The notes below the pieces were generated by a model, which was not told the origin of the DNA, ran no database searches, and saw nothing but the letters and a program-made list of their open reading frames with translations. Below, piece by piece: positions 7,665-19,798 of a DNA stretch of 64,000 nucleotides. Location of the stretch: contig NZ_CP089211.1 in the NCBI RefSeq assembly GCF_021183825.1, forward strand, positions 3,087,501-3,151,500, read 5' to 3'. Within the stretch, counting starts at the first letter, position 1, and every line of letters starts with the position of its first letter. This DNA comes from Sinomicrobium kalidii (GTDB taxonomy: Bacteria; Bacteroidota; Bacteroidia; Flavobacteriales; Flavobacteriaceae). The position numbers were made by a program, and so were the translations under genes.

Positions 7665-9080
7665 TTAGGATGAGCGTTTTTCCAAAAGTACAACATTTTC
7701 CACATGATGTGTTTGCGGGAACATATCTACGGGCTGTACCCGGGTTACGCGGTAATGTTCGTCCATCAGGGCAAGGTCCCTGGCCTGTGTGGCACTGTTA
7801 CAGCTTACGTAAACGATCTTCTGCGGTGCTATATCCAGTATTTGGGCCACTACATCCTTATGCATTCCGTCCCTGGGCGGATCGGTAATAACGACATCCG
7901 GTTTGCCGTGACGCGATATGAAGTCTTTGTTAAACACTTTTTTCATATCACCCGTAAAAAACTCAACGTTCCCTATGCCGTTTAATTGTGCATTGCTTTT
8001 GGCATCTTCAATAGCTTCGGGGACCGCTTCCACTCCCACGACCTTGCTGGCTTTTTTGGCCACGAATTGTGCAATGGTCCCTGTTCCCGTATATAGGTCA
8101 TATACCAGTTCGTTTCCGGTAAGGCCGGCAAAATTCCGGGTCACTTTGTACAGTGTATAGGCTTGTGCAGAGTTGGTCTGGTAGAACGACTTGGCGTTTA
8201 TTTTAAAACGGAGCCCTTCCATTTCCTCAAGGATATGGTCCCTGCCGTGATAGCAGATGACATCCTGGTCGTAAATGGTGTCGTTAGGCTTGTTGTTAAT
8301 AACATATTGTAGTGAAGTGATCTCGGGAAACCGGGTGGCGAGGTAGTCCAGGAGCAATTTTATGCTCTCCGGCTCATGTTCGAAAAATTGTACCAGCACC
8401 ATAATTTCCCCCGTAGAAGCTATCCGGATCATCAATGTCCGTAAAAGGCCTTTTTGTTCCCGCGGATTGAAAAAGGACAAGCGGTTCTTTCCGGCAAAGT
8501 CCCTTGCGGCCAGTCTTATGGTATTGGACGGGTCTTCCTGGAGATGGCATTTCTGAATGTCCAGTATCTTGTCCCACATTCCGGGGATGTGAAAGCCCAG
8601 CGCATTCTTGTCTTCCAGTTTTGCCCCGCTTTCGATCTCTTCCTGTGTGAGCCATCGGCTGTCAGAAAAGGAGAATTCCATTTTGTTCCTGTAGAAGAAC
8701 TGCTTTTCAGAACCGAGGATGGGTTCCGGTTCCGGAATTTCAATTTTACCGAGGCGTTTCAGGTTGTTCTCCACCTCCCTCTGTTTGTAGAAGAGCTGGT
8801 CTGCATACCGCATGTTCTGCCATTTGCAGCCGCCACATACACCGAAGTGACTGCAACGCGGCTCTTCCCTTCGTTCGGAATAGCGGCGGAAGTGGGTCAC
8901 CCTTCCTTCAAAATAAGCCTTTCGCTTTTTAATGGTCTGCACATCCACTACATCTCCCGGGATGGCATTGGGCAGGAAAATAATCCTGCCGTCCGGTGCC
9001 TTGGCAACACCCTTCCCCTTGGCACCGGCATCGATGACTTCGACACCTTCGAAAAACGGTTTTCTGTTCTTTCTCGACAT
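7665..9080 (-). CDS. rlmD: 23S rRNA (uracil-C5)-methyltransferase, RlmD/TrmA family
   Basis: 471 residues. An N-terminal TRAM domain (about 10-65) precedes an iron-sulfur cluster site with C76, C82 and C85 (CSHFGVCGGC) and a fourth cysteine near 177 (IQKCHLQ). The SAM site reads YDLYTGTGTIAQF (about 315-327), the substrate motif is DPPRDGMH, and the catalytic cysteine sits in VSCNSATQARD (about residue 428). These are the hallmarks of enzymes making 5-methyluridine in 23S rRNA (U1939 or U747 in the described members). Leads the three-gene unit with DUF6452 and DUF6048. A consensus -7 box lies just ahead of the ATG. Confidence 0.92.
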   Translation of the reverse strand: MSRKNRKPFFEGVEVIDAGAKGKGVAKAPDGRIIFLPNAIPGDVVDVQTIKKRKAYFEGRVTHFRRYSERREEPRCSHFGVCGGCKWQNMRYADQLFYKQREVENNLKRLGKIEIPEPEPILGSEKQFFYRNKMEFSFSDSRWLTQEEIESGAKLEDKNALGFHIPGMWDKILDIQKCHLQEDPSNTIRLAARDFAGKNRLSFFNPREQKGLLRTLMIRIASTGEIMVLVQFFEHEPESIKLLLDYLATRFPEITSLQYVINNKPNDTIYDQDVICYHGRDHILEEMEGLRFKINAKSFYQTNSAQAYTLYKVTRNFAGLTGNELVYDLYTGTGTIAQFVAKKASKVVGVEAVPEAIEDAKSNAQLNGIGNVEFFTGDMKKVFNKDFISRHGKPDVVITDPPRDGMHKDVVAQILDIAPQKIVYVSCNSATQARDLALMDEHYRVTRVQPVDMFPQTHHVENVVLLEKRSS

Positions 9081-9084
9081 GAGG

Positions 9085-9092
9085 CAAAAATA
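9085..9092 (-). promoter_or_regulatory. -7 box of rlmD
   Basis: On the minus strand this reads TATTTTTG, an exact TAnnTTTG match, four bases before the rlmD ATG. That would give a very short or leaderless message, so the box may also be chance. Confidence 0.3.
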
Positions 9093-9183
9093 AGGTTTAT
9101 TGACGATTTCCGGCTAACTCGACCCTATTATTTAACCGCTTGTGTTCATTGTATTATTTTATAGTTATCAGGGAATAAATAAT

Positions 9184-9191
9184 TACTTTTG
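9184..9191 (+). promoter_or_regulatory. -7 box of the WYL regulator gene
   Basis: TACTTTTG matches TAnnTTTG, 21 bases before the ATG at 9213. No convincing -33 box. Confidence 0.4.
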
Positions 9192-9212
9192 GAAAAATAA
9201 TCTTCCCGCATC

Positions 9213-10169
9213 ATGAACCGTTTTGACCGGATTACCGCAATTCTTATTCAACTGCAATCCAAAAGCGTGGTGAAAGCGCAGGATCTCGCCGAACGATTCG
9301 AAGTGAGCCTGCGGACCATATACAGGGATATCCGCACGCTGGAAGAAGCGGGGGTACCTTTGTACGGTGAGGCCGGAGTAGGGTATTCCATTGTTGACGG
9401 ATACCGTCTTCCCCCCGTAATGTTTACCAAAGAGGAAGCCATGGCCTTTGTCACCGCCGAAAAGCTGATGGAAAGACTTACGGACAACGCTATCCGCAAG
9501 CACTTTGAATCGGCCATGTACAAGGTGAAGTCGGTGCTCAGGGGCAGTGAAAAGGATTTTGTGGAGAACCTGGAGTCTCATATCCATGTCAGGGACAGGA
9601 AAATACGTCAACCCCACACCATTCCGGGAAATATACTGGAAGTGCTTTTCCGGGGAATTTCCGAAAAAAAGGTTGTGAAAATGACCTATCGCGCACTGGG
9701 CCGTGAAGAAAAGACAGAACGGTTTATTGAACCCATCGGGGTGTATCACGAAAATGACCATTGGTATACCATAGGCTATTGTCATCTGAGGGAAGACTAC
9801 CGCCATTTCCGGGCAGACCGTATTCACGGCATTGAACTGACGGACCGGGACAGGCTTTCCGAGAGAGCTACATTACAGGAATACCAGGAAGAATGGGAAA
9901 AAAGACGGAAATCATACACCGTGCAAAAAGCCGTCATCCGGGTAGAGAAAAGTGTGGCCATGTATATGCAGGACAGAAAGCACTACTTCGGTTTTGTGTC
10001 GGAAACAGAAAAAGACGGTATGGTGGAAATGACCTTCCTGACCTCTTCCATGGAAAACGGTTTTGCACGATGGTACCTGATGTTTGCCGATTATGCCGAG
10101 ATCGTGGAACCCGCCTCACTAAAAAAGACCCTCCGGGATATCCTGGAAAAAATTTCCGGCAGACTGTAA
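9213..10169 (+). CDS. YafY-type WYL-domain transcriptional regulator
   Basis: 318 residues. The N-terminus is a DeoR/HTH_11-like winged helix (residues 3-58: RFDRITAIL, then SLRTIYRDIRTLEEAG), a WYL domain occupies about residues 140-225 with the signature VYHENDHWYTIGYC, and a WCX extension ends the protein. WYL domains bind nucleotides or small ligands and convert them into DNA binding; YafY-type members often control single reductase or detoxification genes. It is divergent from rlmD with 132 bases between and stands alone otherwise. The target is not visible in this window. Confidence 0.88.
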   Translation: MNRFDRITAILIQLQSKSVVKAQDLAERFEVSLRTIYRDIRTLEEAGVPLYGEAGVGYSIVDGYRLPPVMFTKEEAMAFVTAEKLMERLTDNAIRKHFESAMYKVKSVLRGSEKDFVENLESHIHVRDRKIRQPHTIPGNILEVLFRGISEKKVVKMTYRALGREEKTERFIEPIGVYHENDHWYTIGYCHLREDYRHFRADRIHGIELTDRDRLSERATLQEYQEEWEKRRKSYTVQKAVIRVEKSVAMYMQDRKHYFGFVSETEKDGMVEMTFLTSSMENGFARWYLMFADYAEIVEPASLKKTLRDILEKISGRL

Positions 10170-10643
10170 TTCTTTCCTTTTTTTAATGCTTATATAGATT
10201 TTTCCGGATTTCGGGAAAGCTGTTGACAAAGGGTTGTCATAAGGTGATCTTAACTTTGCTAAGTATAACAAAAGCAATGAAAAATGGAACCAAAGATCAA
10301 TAAGCAGAACAGTGATAAAAACTCGTCGTCATACAAAGATGTGCATAATCCTGAAGGGGGAATTGCCGTTTCTGAAAAAGTCGGAACGGCCCACCTGACC
10401 GGTCGGATTTCGGAATTATCGGTTTTCGGATTGCTGTGGGGCTGAATCCCTGTGAAAAATTGTTGACAGGAAGGGCGACCGGTTTTATCTCCCGGATGGC
10501 AGGGGTGAAAGCAGGGAAAAACGAAGATATTTACTGCGAATATTTTAGCGAAATCGCTTAACTTTTCCTAATTTGCATCATGATGGGATGATTTCTCTCC
10601 TCGAAGAAGGAATGGTAAAGTTTCACTTTAAAATCAATACGGA
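10170..10643. other. Gene-poor stretch between the WYL regulator and rocD
   Basis: 474 bases with no gene I can support. One 53-codon frame (10284-10445, plus strand) begins MEPKINKQNSDKNSSSYKDV and ends LLWG; the second half (GGIAVSEKVGTAHLTGRISE) looks protein-like, but there is no recognisable family. The sequence after its stop carries GC-rich stretches without hairpins. It may be a decayed gene. Confidence 0.3.
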
Positions 10644-11885
10644 ATGAATATCGCAGAACAACTAACCTCGCAGGATGCCATTAATTTGGAAAATGATTAC
10701 GGAGCGCATAACTATCACCCGTTACCGGTTGTTCTCAGCAAGGGAGAAGGTGTATACGTCTGGGATGTGGAAGGCAAAAGGTATTACGATTTCCTTTCGG
10801 CCTATTCTGCCGTAAACCAGGGGCATTGTCACCCTAAGATCGTAGGGGCCATGGTTGAACAGGCAAAGCAACTTACCCTCACTTCAAGAGCCTTTTACAA
10901 CGACATGCTGGGAAGGTTTGAAAAGTATATTACCGAATATTTCGGATTCGACAAGGTATTGCCCATGAATACCGGGGCAGAAGCGGTGGAAACTGCCATT
11001 AAGATATGCCGGAAGTGGGCCTATGAAAAGAAGGGAGTGGCCGAACAGGATGCAAAGATCATTGTTTGTGAAAACAACTTCCACGGAAGGACTACGACCA
11101 TTATCTCTTTTTCCAACGATGAAGATGCCCGTAAAAACTTCGGTCCTTATACCCCGGGGTTTGTTAAAATACCTTATGATGATACGGATGCATTGGAAAA
11201 GGCGCTGAAAACGGAAGACAACGTTGCGGGATTTCTGGTAGAACCCATTCAGGGCGAAGCCGGGGTGTATGTGCCTTCGGACGGGTACCTGAAAAAAGCT
11301 GCCGCTCTCTGTAAGGAACACAATGTGCTTTTTATTGCCGATGAGATCCAGACCGGGATAGCAAGAACCGGGAAATTACTGGCCGTGCACCACGAAAATG
11401 TGAGGCCGGATATTCTTGTTCTCGGAAAAGCCCTTTCCGGAGGAACCTACCCGGTATCTGCAGTGCTGGCAGACGACACGGTCATGGAAGTTATAAAACC
11501 CGGACAGCACGGTTCCACTTTCGGTGGGAACCCGGTTGCAGCAGCAGTGGCCATGGCAGCCCTGGATGTGATTGAAGAGGAAAAGCTGGCGGATAATGCC
11601 GAAACACTGGGAAAATTTTTCCGTGACGAAATGGAAAAGTTCATTGCCGGTTCGGGTATTGTCAAGCTCGTAAGAGGGAAGGGGTTGCTGAACGCCATAG
11701 TCATAAACGATTCTGAAGACAGCAGCACGGCATGGGATATCTGTGTGGCGCTGAAGGAGAACGGATTGCTGGCAAAGCCTACGCACGGAAACATCATACG
11801 TTTTGCACCACCCCTGGTAATGAATAAGGAACAGCTGGAAGATTGTATCCGTATTATTACCGAAACCCTGAAAACATTCGAGTAG
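10644..11885 (+). CDS. rocD: Ornithine aminotransferase
   Basis: 413 residues, the usual length for the class III PLP aminotransferase OAT. N-terminal [20 protein letters not shown] and [18 protein letters not shown] are diagnostic of ornithine aminotransferase. PLP-site features: [22 protein letters not shown], the aspartate in FIADEIQTG, and the Schiff-base lysine in [15 protein letters not shown]. It moves the delta-amino group of ornithine to 2-oxoglutarate, giving glutamate semialdehyde (proline/arginine metabolism). Single-gene unit ended by the strong hairpin at 11910. Confidence 0.95.
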   Translation: MNIAEQLTSQDAINLENDYGAHNYHPLPVVLSKGEGVYVWDVEGKRYYDFLSAYSAVNQGHCHPKIVGAMVEQAKQLTLTSRAFYNDMLGRFEKYITEYFGFDKVLPMNTGAEAVETAIKICRKWAYEKKGVAEQDAKIIVCENNFHGRTTTIISFSNDEDARKNFGPYTPGFVKIPYDDTDALEKALKTEDNVAGFLVEPIQGEAGVYVPSDGYLKKAAALCKEHNVLFIADEIQTGIARTGKLLAVHHENVRPDILVLGKALSGGTYPVSAVLADDTVMEVIKPGQHGSTFGGNPVAAAVAMAALDVIEEEKLADNAETLGKFFRDEMEKFIAGSGIVKLVRGKGLLNAIVINDSEDSSTAWDICVALKENGLLAKPTHGNIIRFAPPLVMNKEQLEDCIRIITETLKTFE

Positions 11886-11909
11886 AAAAAAAGAATATTG
11901 TCTGAAAAT

Positions 11910-11945
11910 AAAAAATGCGAGCAATTTACGTTGCTCGCATTTTTT
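11910..11945. terminator. Bidirectional terminator between rocD and nhaA
   Basis: Perfect stem: AATGCGAGCAA and its complement TTGCTCGCATT flank a loop of about six bases, with A-run and T-run on the outer sides. It serves both convergent genes. Confidence 0.9.
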
Positions 11946-11963
11946 ATGGAACTAAAGAAGATG

Positions 11964-13286
11964 TCAGTCTTTTTGTTTGATGCTTTTCAACAGGAAATAA
12001 CCGATGGTACCTCCGATCATGGAAGCGGCAAAAATCCCCATCTTGGCTTCAAGGATGTATTCTTCCGCATTGGTTTTGAAGGCGAGTTCGGTAATGAATA
12101 ACGACATGGTAAACCCGATACCTGCCAGTAATGCTACCCCGTAAATGTGTTTCCAGGAAAGATCGGAAGGAAGTGCGGCGATCTTCAGTTTGGTCATGAG
12201 CTTGGTAAAGCCTACAACGCCTATAAATTTACCCACAACCAGTCCCAGTATAATACCTATACTGACATTGCTGGTAATATTGTGCCAGAAATCCCCGGAA
12301 AATGTGACTCCCGCATTGGCCAGGGCAAAGATGGGCATCACTATAAAACTTACCATGGTGTGCATGGAGTGTTCCAGGCGCTGTAATGGCGTGAGTGCCG
12401 CCTTGGAATAGACTCTTACTTCTTCCAGGACATGCTGTTGCTGTGGGGTTTTGAGCCTTTTGATCCGGCCTTCCAGACTGTCGTATTCATCGATCAGGCT
12501 CCTCAGTTTCTCAACATATTTCTTGTCCCTGACTTTCGAACTTGCAGGGATAGTGAATGCAGCCAGGACCCCGGCAATCGTAGCATGTACTCCCGAAAAC
12601 AGGAATGCCATCCATAACCCGCCAATACCTATAATACCGTAAAACAGGGGTGAGCGTACACCGAGCCGGTTGGCCACCAGGAGTAATACGAGGAAAATTC
12701 CCCCCACAACAAGGCTATGCGTATCGATGTCTGAAGTGTAGAACAGGGCGATAACCAGAACGGCGCCGAGGTCATCGGCAATGGCAAGGGCGGTAAGGAA
12801 TACTTTAAGGGAAACCGGTACCCGGTCGCCCAGAAGGTAAAGGATGCCCAGGGCAAAGGCAATATCCGTAGCCATGGGGATTCCCCATCCGCCTACCGCA
12901 TTGGAATCGTGATTGAAGATCAGGTAAATGGCTGCCGGGACTACCATTCCGCCAAGTGCCGCCATCAATGGGAGAATGGCCTTTTTGGGCCGGGACAGTT
13001 CCCCGGCGATCATCTCCCGTTTCAGTTCCAGTCCCACTACAAAAAAGAAAATGGCCATAAGGCCGTCGTTTACCCAGTGGTGCAGGTTGTTCTTGACCTC
13101 AAACGTATCGAACCTGAGGGCGAACTCGTGCTCCCAGAAATGGTGATACGCGTCTTTAAATGGTGAATTAGCCAAGATCAATGCAACTACAGCCGATAAA
13201 AACAAAACGACCCCTCCGGTGGTGGATTTGTTGATAAACCTGCTCATGGGGTCAATCAGTATCTTGTCTATAGGAGTTTTTTTCAT
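11964..13286 (-). CDS. nhaA: Na+/H+ antiporter NhaA
   Basis: 440 residues with about twelve membrane segments. The ion-binding pair of aspartates is in ALAIADDLGAVLVIALFYT (about residues 165-185), equal to D163/D164 of E. coli NhaA. Other family marks: NDGLMAIFFFVVGLELKRE, AALGGMVVPAAIYL and the discontinuous helix region ATDIAFALGIL. A charged cytoplasmic loop (about 245-300, with GRIKRLKTPQQQHV) is longer than in E. coli but normal in Bacteroidota. Exchanges two protons for one sodium at the inner membrane, useful for a marine or salt-exposed organism. Convergent with rocD. Confidence 0.95.
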   Translation of the reverse strand: MKKTPIDKILIDPMSRFINKSTTGGVVLFLSAVVALILANSPFKDAYHHFWEHEFALRFDTFEVKNNLHHWVNDGLMAIFFFVVGLELKREMIAGELSRPKKAILPLMAALGGMVVPAAIYLIFNHDSNAVGGWGIPMATDIAFALGILYLLGDRVPVSLKVFLTALAIADDLGAVLVIALFYTSDIDTHSLVVGGIFLVLLLVANRLGVRSPLFYGIIGIGGLWMAFLFSGVHATIAGVLAAFTIPASSKVRDKKYVEKLRSLIDEYDSLEGRIKRLKTPQQQHVLEEVRVYSKAALTPLQRLEHSMHTMVSFIVMPIFALANAGVTFSGDFWHNITSNVSIGIILGLVVGKFIGVVGFTKLMTKLKIAALPSDLSWKHIYGVALLAGIGFTMSLFITELAFKTNAEEYILEAKMGIFAASMIGGTIGYFLLKSIKQKD

Positions 13287-15420
<2,134 letters not shown>

Positions 15421-15505
15421 CGCCTTTTCTGTGCCACAGGCAGAAGGATGAGTCTGTTCCGGTAATAATATATTGCCGCATAAATATTAATTTATAAAAG
15501 TTTAG

Positions 15506-17374
15506 ATGGAAGAAAAGAAGTTGGATACCAAATCCATTATCGGATTTGTTCTGATAGGAGCCATTTTAATCTGGGTGATGTACAACAACCGGCCCTCGGA
15601 AGAAGAGATTGAGGCCCGGAAAGCCCAGGAACAGGTGGAAAAAAACAGGCAGGAAGCAGAAAAAGATCAGGTTGCGGATTACGAAGAAGAGGCAGAAAGC
15701 CTTACGGATTCCACTGCACGTGCCAATTATACCAAAACCCTCGGAGCTTTCGGATATTCGGCCACACTATCGTCTGCAAAAGACGGCGTTACTGTGCTGG
15801 AAAATGACGTAGTGTACTTTAAAATAAGTAACAAGGGCGGGCAGATCGTGGAAGCCAAACTCAAGGATTTTCACACCTATGACTCCGTACCTGTTTATTT
15901 GGTAAAAGACGGTAGCGCATCTTTTAACCTTACTTTCGGCACTTCCGATAACAGGACGCTGAATACGCAGGACATGTATTTCGAGCCTTCCCTGTCCGGT
16001 GACGGCAAAGTGTTGTCCATGAAGCTGAAGGCCTCACCCGACCAGTTCCTGGAATACCGTTACGAACTGAACCCCGACGATTATATGGTTGATTTTACCA
16101 TTCGTTCCCAGGGGTTGAACGGGGTACTCAACAGCGCACAACCTGTACATTTGGACTGGAAACTGAAGGGAATACGCCATTCGAAGAGTATTACCTATGA
16201 AAACAGATATACGAGGCTGACCTATCAGTACGAGAACGGGGATAACATATCCAAGCTGAGCGCGGGAAGTGATGATGAGGACACCGAAGAGGATGTGACG
16301 TGGTTATCCTACAGGCAACACTTTTTCAGTTCCATACTTATTGCGGATAAACCCTTTGCTAAAGTAAATCTTACCTCGAAAGACCTGGTAGAAGATGAAA
16401 ATAAAGAGGCAAAATGGACCAAGGCTTACGGAGCATCAACAGACCTGGAACTGACAGGCGGGGAAATAAACAGGAACCTTTCCTGGTATTTCGGACCTAC
16501 CGATGTAAAAATACTGAGTGGGTATGAAGGCCTTGACCTCGATGATTCCATTCCCTTCGGATGGGGAATTTTCGGGTGGATCAACAAACATGTTTTTACC
16601 CCGCTTTACACTTTTCTGAGTTCATTCCTGCCTTACGGAGTGGCCATTATTGTGATGACCATCCTGGTGCGATTGTTGTTGTCACCCGTAACCTATAAAT
16701 CCTATCTCTCGCAGGCGAAGATGAAGGTGTTACGCCCGGAAATAGCGGAGGTCAACGAGAAGTATAAGGACGATGCCATGAAAAAACAGCAGGCTACCAT
16801 GAAAATATACAACAAGGCTGGTGTAAGCCCGCTTAGCGGATGTATCCCGGCACTCTTGCAGTTGCCTGTTTTCTATGCCCTGTTCATGTTTTTCCCCACG
16901 GCCTTTGCACTGCGTCAGAAAAGCTTTCTCTGGGCCGATGACCTGTCATCTTATGATACTATAGCGGAACTTCCGTTCAAGATACCGTTCTACGGAGACC
17001 ATGTGAGTCTGTTTCCCATACTGGCATCAATCGCCATACTCATATATATGATGATGACTACGGGACAAAATATGCAGATGCAGCAACAGCCGGGAATGCC
17101 CAACATGAAGTTTATCATGTACCTGTCGCCCCTGTTCATGCTGATCTTCTTTAACAACTACGCCAGCGGACTGAGTTTGTATTATTTTATTTCCAACCTC
17201 ATTACCATATTTATTATGCTGGCCATTAAACATTTTATTATAGACGAAGAGAAGATACATGCCAAAATAGAGGAAAAGAAGAAAAAGCCGAAAAAAATGA
17301 ACCGTTTCCAGCGCAAAATGCAGGAAATGATGGAAGAAGCGCAGGCCCAGCAGAAAACCAAAGGAAAGCGGTAA
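15506..17374 (+). CDS. yidC: Membrane protein insertase YidC
   Basis: 622 residues. One N-terminal membrane segment (about 10-26, IIGFVLIGAILIWVMYN), a large periplasmic beta-supersandwich domain (about 90-350), then the conserved five-helix insertase core (about 375-590) with YGVAIIVMTILVRLLLSPVT, the cytoplasmic coiled hairpin containing KYKDDAMKKQQATMKIYNKA, and SPLSGCIPALLQLPVFYALF. It ends in a very basic tail. It inserts proteins into the inner membrane alone or with SecYEG. Order pyrG-yidC is common in flavobacteria. Terminated by the hairpin at 17404. Confidence 0.96.
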   Translation: MEEKKLDTKSIIGFVLIGAILIWVMYNNRPSEEEIEARKAQEQVEKNRQEAEKDQVADYEEEAESLTDSTARANYTKTLGAFGYSATLSSAKDGVTVLENDVVYFKISNKGGQIVEAKLKDFHTYDSVPVYLVKDGSASFNLTFGTSDNRTLNTQDMYFEPSLSGDGKVLSMKLKASPDQFLEYRYELNPDDYMVDFTIRSQGLNGVLNSAQPVHLDWKLKGIRHSKSITYENRYTRLTYQYENGDNISKLSAGSDDEDTEEDVTWLSYRQHFFSSILIADKPFAKVNLTSKDLVEDENKEAKWTKAYGASTDLELTGGEINRNLSWYFGPTDVKILSGYEGLDLDDSIPFGWGIFGWINKHVFTPLYTFLSSFLPYGVAIIVMTILVRLLLSPVTYKSYLSQAKMKVLRPEIAEVNEKYKDDAMKKQQATMKIYNKAGVSPLSGCIPALLQLPVFYALFMFFPTAFALRQKSFLWADDLSSYDTIAELPFKIPFYGDHVSLFPILASIAILIYMMMTTGQNMQMQQQPGMPNMKFIMYLSPLFMLIFFNNYASGLSLYYFISNLITIFIMLAIKHFIIDEEKIHAKIEEKKKKPKKMNRFQRKMQEMMEEAQAQQKTKGKR

Positions 17375-17403
17375 GTACGGCATACGAATTTGATTTTTAA
17401 GGG

Positions 17404-17441
17404 AAGAGGCGCAGCGATCAACTGCGTCTCTTTGGTTTTTT
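17404..17441 (+). terminator. Terminator after yidC
   Basis: Arms AGAGGCGCAG (about 17405-17414) and CTGCGTCTCT (17422-17431) pair perfectly around a seven-base loop and are followed by TTGGTTTTTT. Confidence 0.85.
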
Positions 17442-17442
17442 G

Positions 17443-17450
17443 TAATTTTG
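17443..17450 (+). promoter_or_regulatory. -7 box of mnmA
   Basis: TAATTTTG, exact TAnnTTTG match, immediately after the yidC terminator and 44 bases before the mnmA ATG. Confidence 0.5.
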
Positions 17451-17494
17451 CAGGGAAAAAATAAATGCTCTGCCAAGAGAGAAAGGAGTAAAAA

Positions 17495-18682
17495 ATGAAA
17501 CGAGTAGTCGTAGGGTTGTCCGGGGGAGTAGACTCCAGCGTTGCCGCCTACCTGTTAAAAGAACAGGGGTATGAGGTGATCGGACTTTTTATGAAGAACT
17601 GGCACGACGATTCCGTGACCATTTCCAGGGAATGTGAATGGGTGGAAGACAGTAACGATGCCATGATGGTAGCCGAAAAGCTGGGCATACCTTTCCAGAC
17701 GGTAGACCTGAGTGCCGAATACAAGGAGCGCATTGTGGATTATATGTTCGGTGAATACGAAAGGGGACGTACGCCCAACCCGGATGTGCTTTGTAACCGG
17801 GAAATAAAGTTTGATGTGTTCCTGAAAATAGCTCTCGGACTCGGGGCGGACTATGTGGCCACAGGACACTATTGCCGGAAAGATGTCATATCCGGAGACG
17901 GCAAGGAAATATACCGTCTCCTCGCCGGAAAGGACGGCAATAAGGATCAGTCCTATTTTCTGTGCCAGCTTTCCCAGGAACAGTTGGGTAAAATACTTTT
18001 CCCCATTGGTGAACTCACCAAACCGGAGGTAAGGGAAATAGCAGCGCGCGAGGAACTGGTCACCGCGGGGAAAAAGGATTCACAAGGACTTTGTTTCGTA
18101 GGCAAGGTACGCCTTCCCGAATTTTTACAGCAAAAGCTGAAACCCAGGGAAGGGGTAATTGTAGAAGTGTCGTCTTCCAATCAAAATTACAGGAAACCTG
18201 CCCCGCATTTTATGACGAGGGAAGAAGAACTGGCCCATAATTCCAGGAAAATACGATATGCCCTTGCCGACGGCAAAGTGGTGGGCAAACATCAGGGTGC
18301 GCATTATTTTACCAAAGGGCAGCGTAAAGGCCTGAATGTAGGCGGAACTGCAGAACCCCTGTTCGTCATCGATACGGATGTGGAAGAGAACGTGATCTAT
18401 ACCGGGCAGGGGAAAAATCACCCCGGCCTGTTCAGAAGGACATTGTTCGTAACAAATGACGAATTGCATTGGGTACGGGAAGACCTTGCGTTGCCCGTGG
18501 ACGGAACCATGGAGGTGAATGCGAGGATAAGGTACAGGCAACCTTTACAGAAGGCTGTGCTGTATCGTGTGGACAGCGGACTGTATGTGGATTTCGAAGC
18601 CCCGCAAAGCGCCATCACCGAGGGTCAGTTCGTCGCCTGGTATATAGAAGATGAACTGATAGGCTCCGGTGTTATATCATAA
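17495..18682 (+). CDS. mnmA: tRNA-specific 2-thiouridylase MnmA
   Basis: 395 residues. PP-loop ATP pyrophosphatase motif [10 protein letters not shown] at residues 7-16; the two catalytic cysteines are C100 ([12 protein letters not shown]) and C200 ([10 protein letters not shown]). The C-terminal third is the family's beta-barrel with [10 protein letters not shown] near the end. It adds sulfur to U34 of Lys, Glu and Gln tRNAs. The start is preceded by GAAAGGAG, an unusually good Shine-Dalgarno sequence for this phylum, which supports the chosen ATG. Own promoter and terminator, so a single-gene unit. Confidence 0.96.
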   Translation: MKRVVVGLSGGVDSSVAAYLLKEQGYEVIGLFMKNWHDDSVTISRECEWVEDSNDAMMVAEKLGIPFQTVDLSAEYKERIVDYMFGEYERGRTPNPDVLCNREIKFDVFLKIALGLGADYVATGHYCRKDVISGDGKEIYRLLAGKDGNKDQSYFLCQLSQEQLGKILFPIGELTKPEVREIAAREELVTAGKKDSQGLCFVGKVRLPEFLQQKLKPREGVIVEVSSSNQNYRKPAPHFMTREEELAHNSRKIRYALADGKVVGKHQGAHYFTKGQRKGLNVGGTAEPLFVIDTDVEENVIYTGQGKNHPGLFRRTLFVTNDELHWVREDLALPVDGTMEVNARIRYRQPLQKAVLYRVDSGLYVDFEAPQSAITEGQFVAWYIEDELIGSGVIS

Positions 18683-18687
18683 CAAAA

Positions 18688-18720
18688 AGAGGTGGAGGTA
18701 CACGGCCGTGTACCTCTCTT
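18688..18720 (+). terminator. Palindrome after mnmA, probable terminator
   Basis: A perfect 22-base palindrome (18695-18716) centred on GGCC, with further partial pairing outside. Only a short T-rich tail (TCTCTTG), so termination strength is uncertain. Confidence 0.55.
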
Positions 18721-18801
18721 GCAATTGCAATATATATTTTCCGCACTGAATCAAAATTAGTGTCAAAAATCCTTTAACGATATAATAATCCCGATACACC
18801 T

Positions 18802-19743
18802 ATGCAAAACAGGATTACACAACTGTTCAATATAAAGTATCCCATCATACAGGCAGGAATGGTATGGGCAAGCGGATGGCGACTGGCTTCTGCTTCCAGT
18901 AACTCGGGTATTCTCGGGCTTATCGGAGCGGGCTCCATGTATCCCGAAGTATTGCGTGAGCATATCCGCAAATGCCAAAAGGCTACGGATAAACCTTTTG
19001 GTGTCAATGTTCCCATGCTGTATCCCGATATAGAGAAGATCATGAACATTATTGTGGAGGAAGGGGTAAAGATCGTATTCACTTCAGCCGGAAACCCGAA
19101 AACCTGGACTCCCTTTTTAAAGGAGAACGGGGTTACCGTAGTTCATGTGGTCAGTAGTGTTAAGTTTGCCCTGAAGGCACAGGAAGCCGGTGTCGATGCC
19201 GTGGTAGCCGAAGGCTTTGAGGCCGGGGGACATAACGGGAGGGAAGAAACAACTACGTTCACCCTTATTCCGATGGTAAAGGAGCAGATCTCCATTCCTT
19301 TAATAGCTGCCGGAGGTATCGCCACCGGAAGAGGAATGCTTGCCGCCATGGTACTCGGAGCCGATGGGGTACAGATAGGGAGCCGGTTTGTGGCCAGCGA
19401 GGAGGCTTCTTCACACATAAATTTCAAACAGAAAGTGGTAGACGCCGGGGAAGGAGATACCCATCTTACCCTTAAAGAGCTCGCTCCTGTAAGAATGCTG
19501 AAAAACAGGTTTTACAATGAGGTACAGGAACTCTACAAAAAAGGGCCCGCGGTAGAAGAACTGAAGGAACTGCTGGGAAGAGGCAGGGCCAAAAAAGGTA
19601 TGTTTGAAGGAAACCTGGACGAAGGCGAGCTGGAAATCGGACAGATATCCGGGCTGATACACGATATAAAGCCTGTTTCTGAAATCGTAAGAGCAATAAC
19701 CACAGAATTCCGCGAAGTAAAACAGGAGATGATCCGGATGTAA
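18802..19743 (+). CDS. Nitronate monooxygenase-like flavin oxidoreductase
   Basis: 313 residues forming an FMN-dependent TIM barrel of the 2-nitropropane dioxygenase (NPD) type: starts ITQLFNIKYPIIQAGMVWAS, with GINVP-like FGVNVPML, the catalytic-region AEGFEAGGHNG, and FMN phosphate motifs AAGGIATGRGM and GADGVQIGSRF. Family members oxidise alkyl nitronates with oxygen; in other branches the same fold is an enoyl-ACP reductase (FabK). The lack of fatty-acid genes nearby favours the nitronate or a general flavin reductase role. Single gene, closed by the terminator at 19768. Confidence 0.85.
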   Translation: MQNRITQLFNIKYPIIQAGMVWASGWRLASASSNSGILGLIGAGSMYPEVLREHIRKCQKATDKPFGVNVPMLYPDIEKIMNIIVEEGVKIVFTSAGNPKTWTPFLKENGVTVVHVVSSVKFALKAQEAGVDAVVAEGFEAGGHNGREETTTFTLIPMVKEQISIPLIAAGGIATGRGMLAAMVLGADGVQIGSRFVASEEASSHINFKQKVVDAGEGDTHLTLKELAPVRMLKNRFYNEVQELYKKGPAVEELKELLGRGRAKKGMFEGNLDEGELEIGQISGLIHDIKPVSEIVRAITTEFREVKQEMIRM

Positions 19744-19767
19744 TTAAGGATATAAGACAGCAAAAAT

Positions 19768-19798
19768 GAAAAACGACCTCATCCGGGGTCGTTTTTTT
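19768..19798 (+). terminator. Terminator after the nitronate monooxygenase gene
   Basis: Arms AAACGACC (19771-19778) and GGTCGTTT (19787-19794) with an eight-base loop and a run of seven T. A strong intrinsic terminator just before the xylan locus. Confidence 0.9.
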
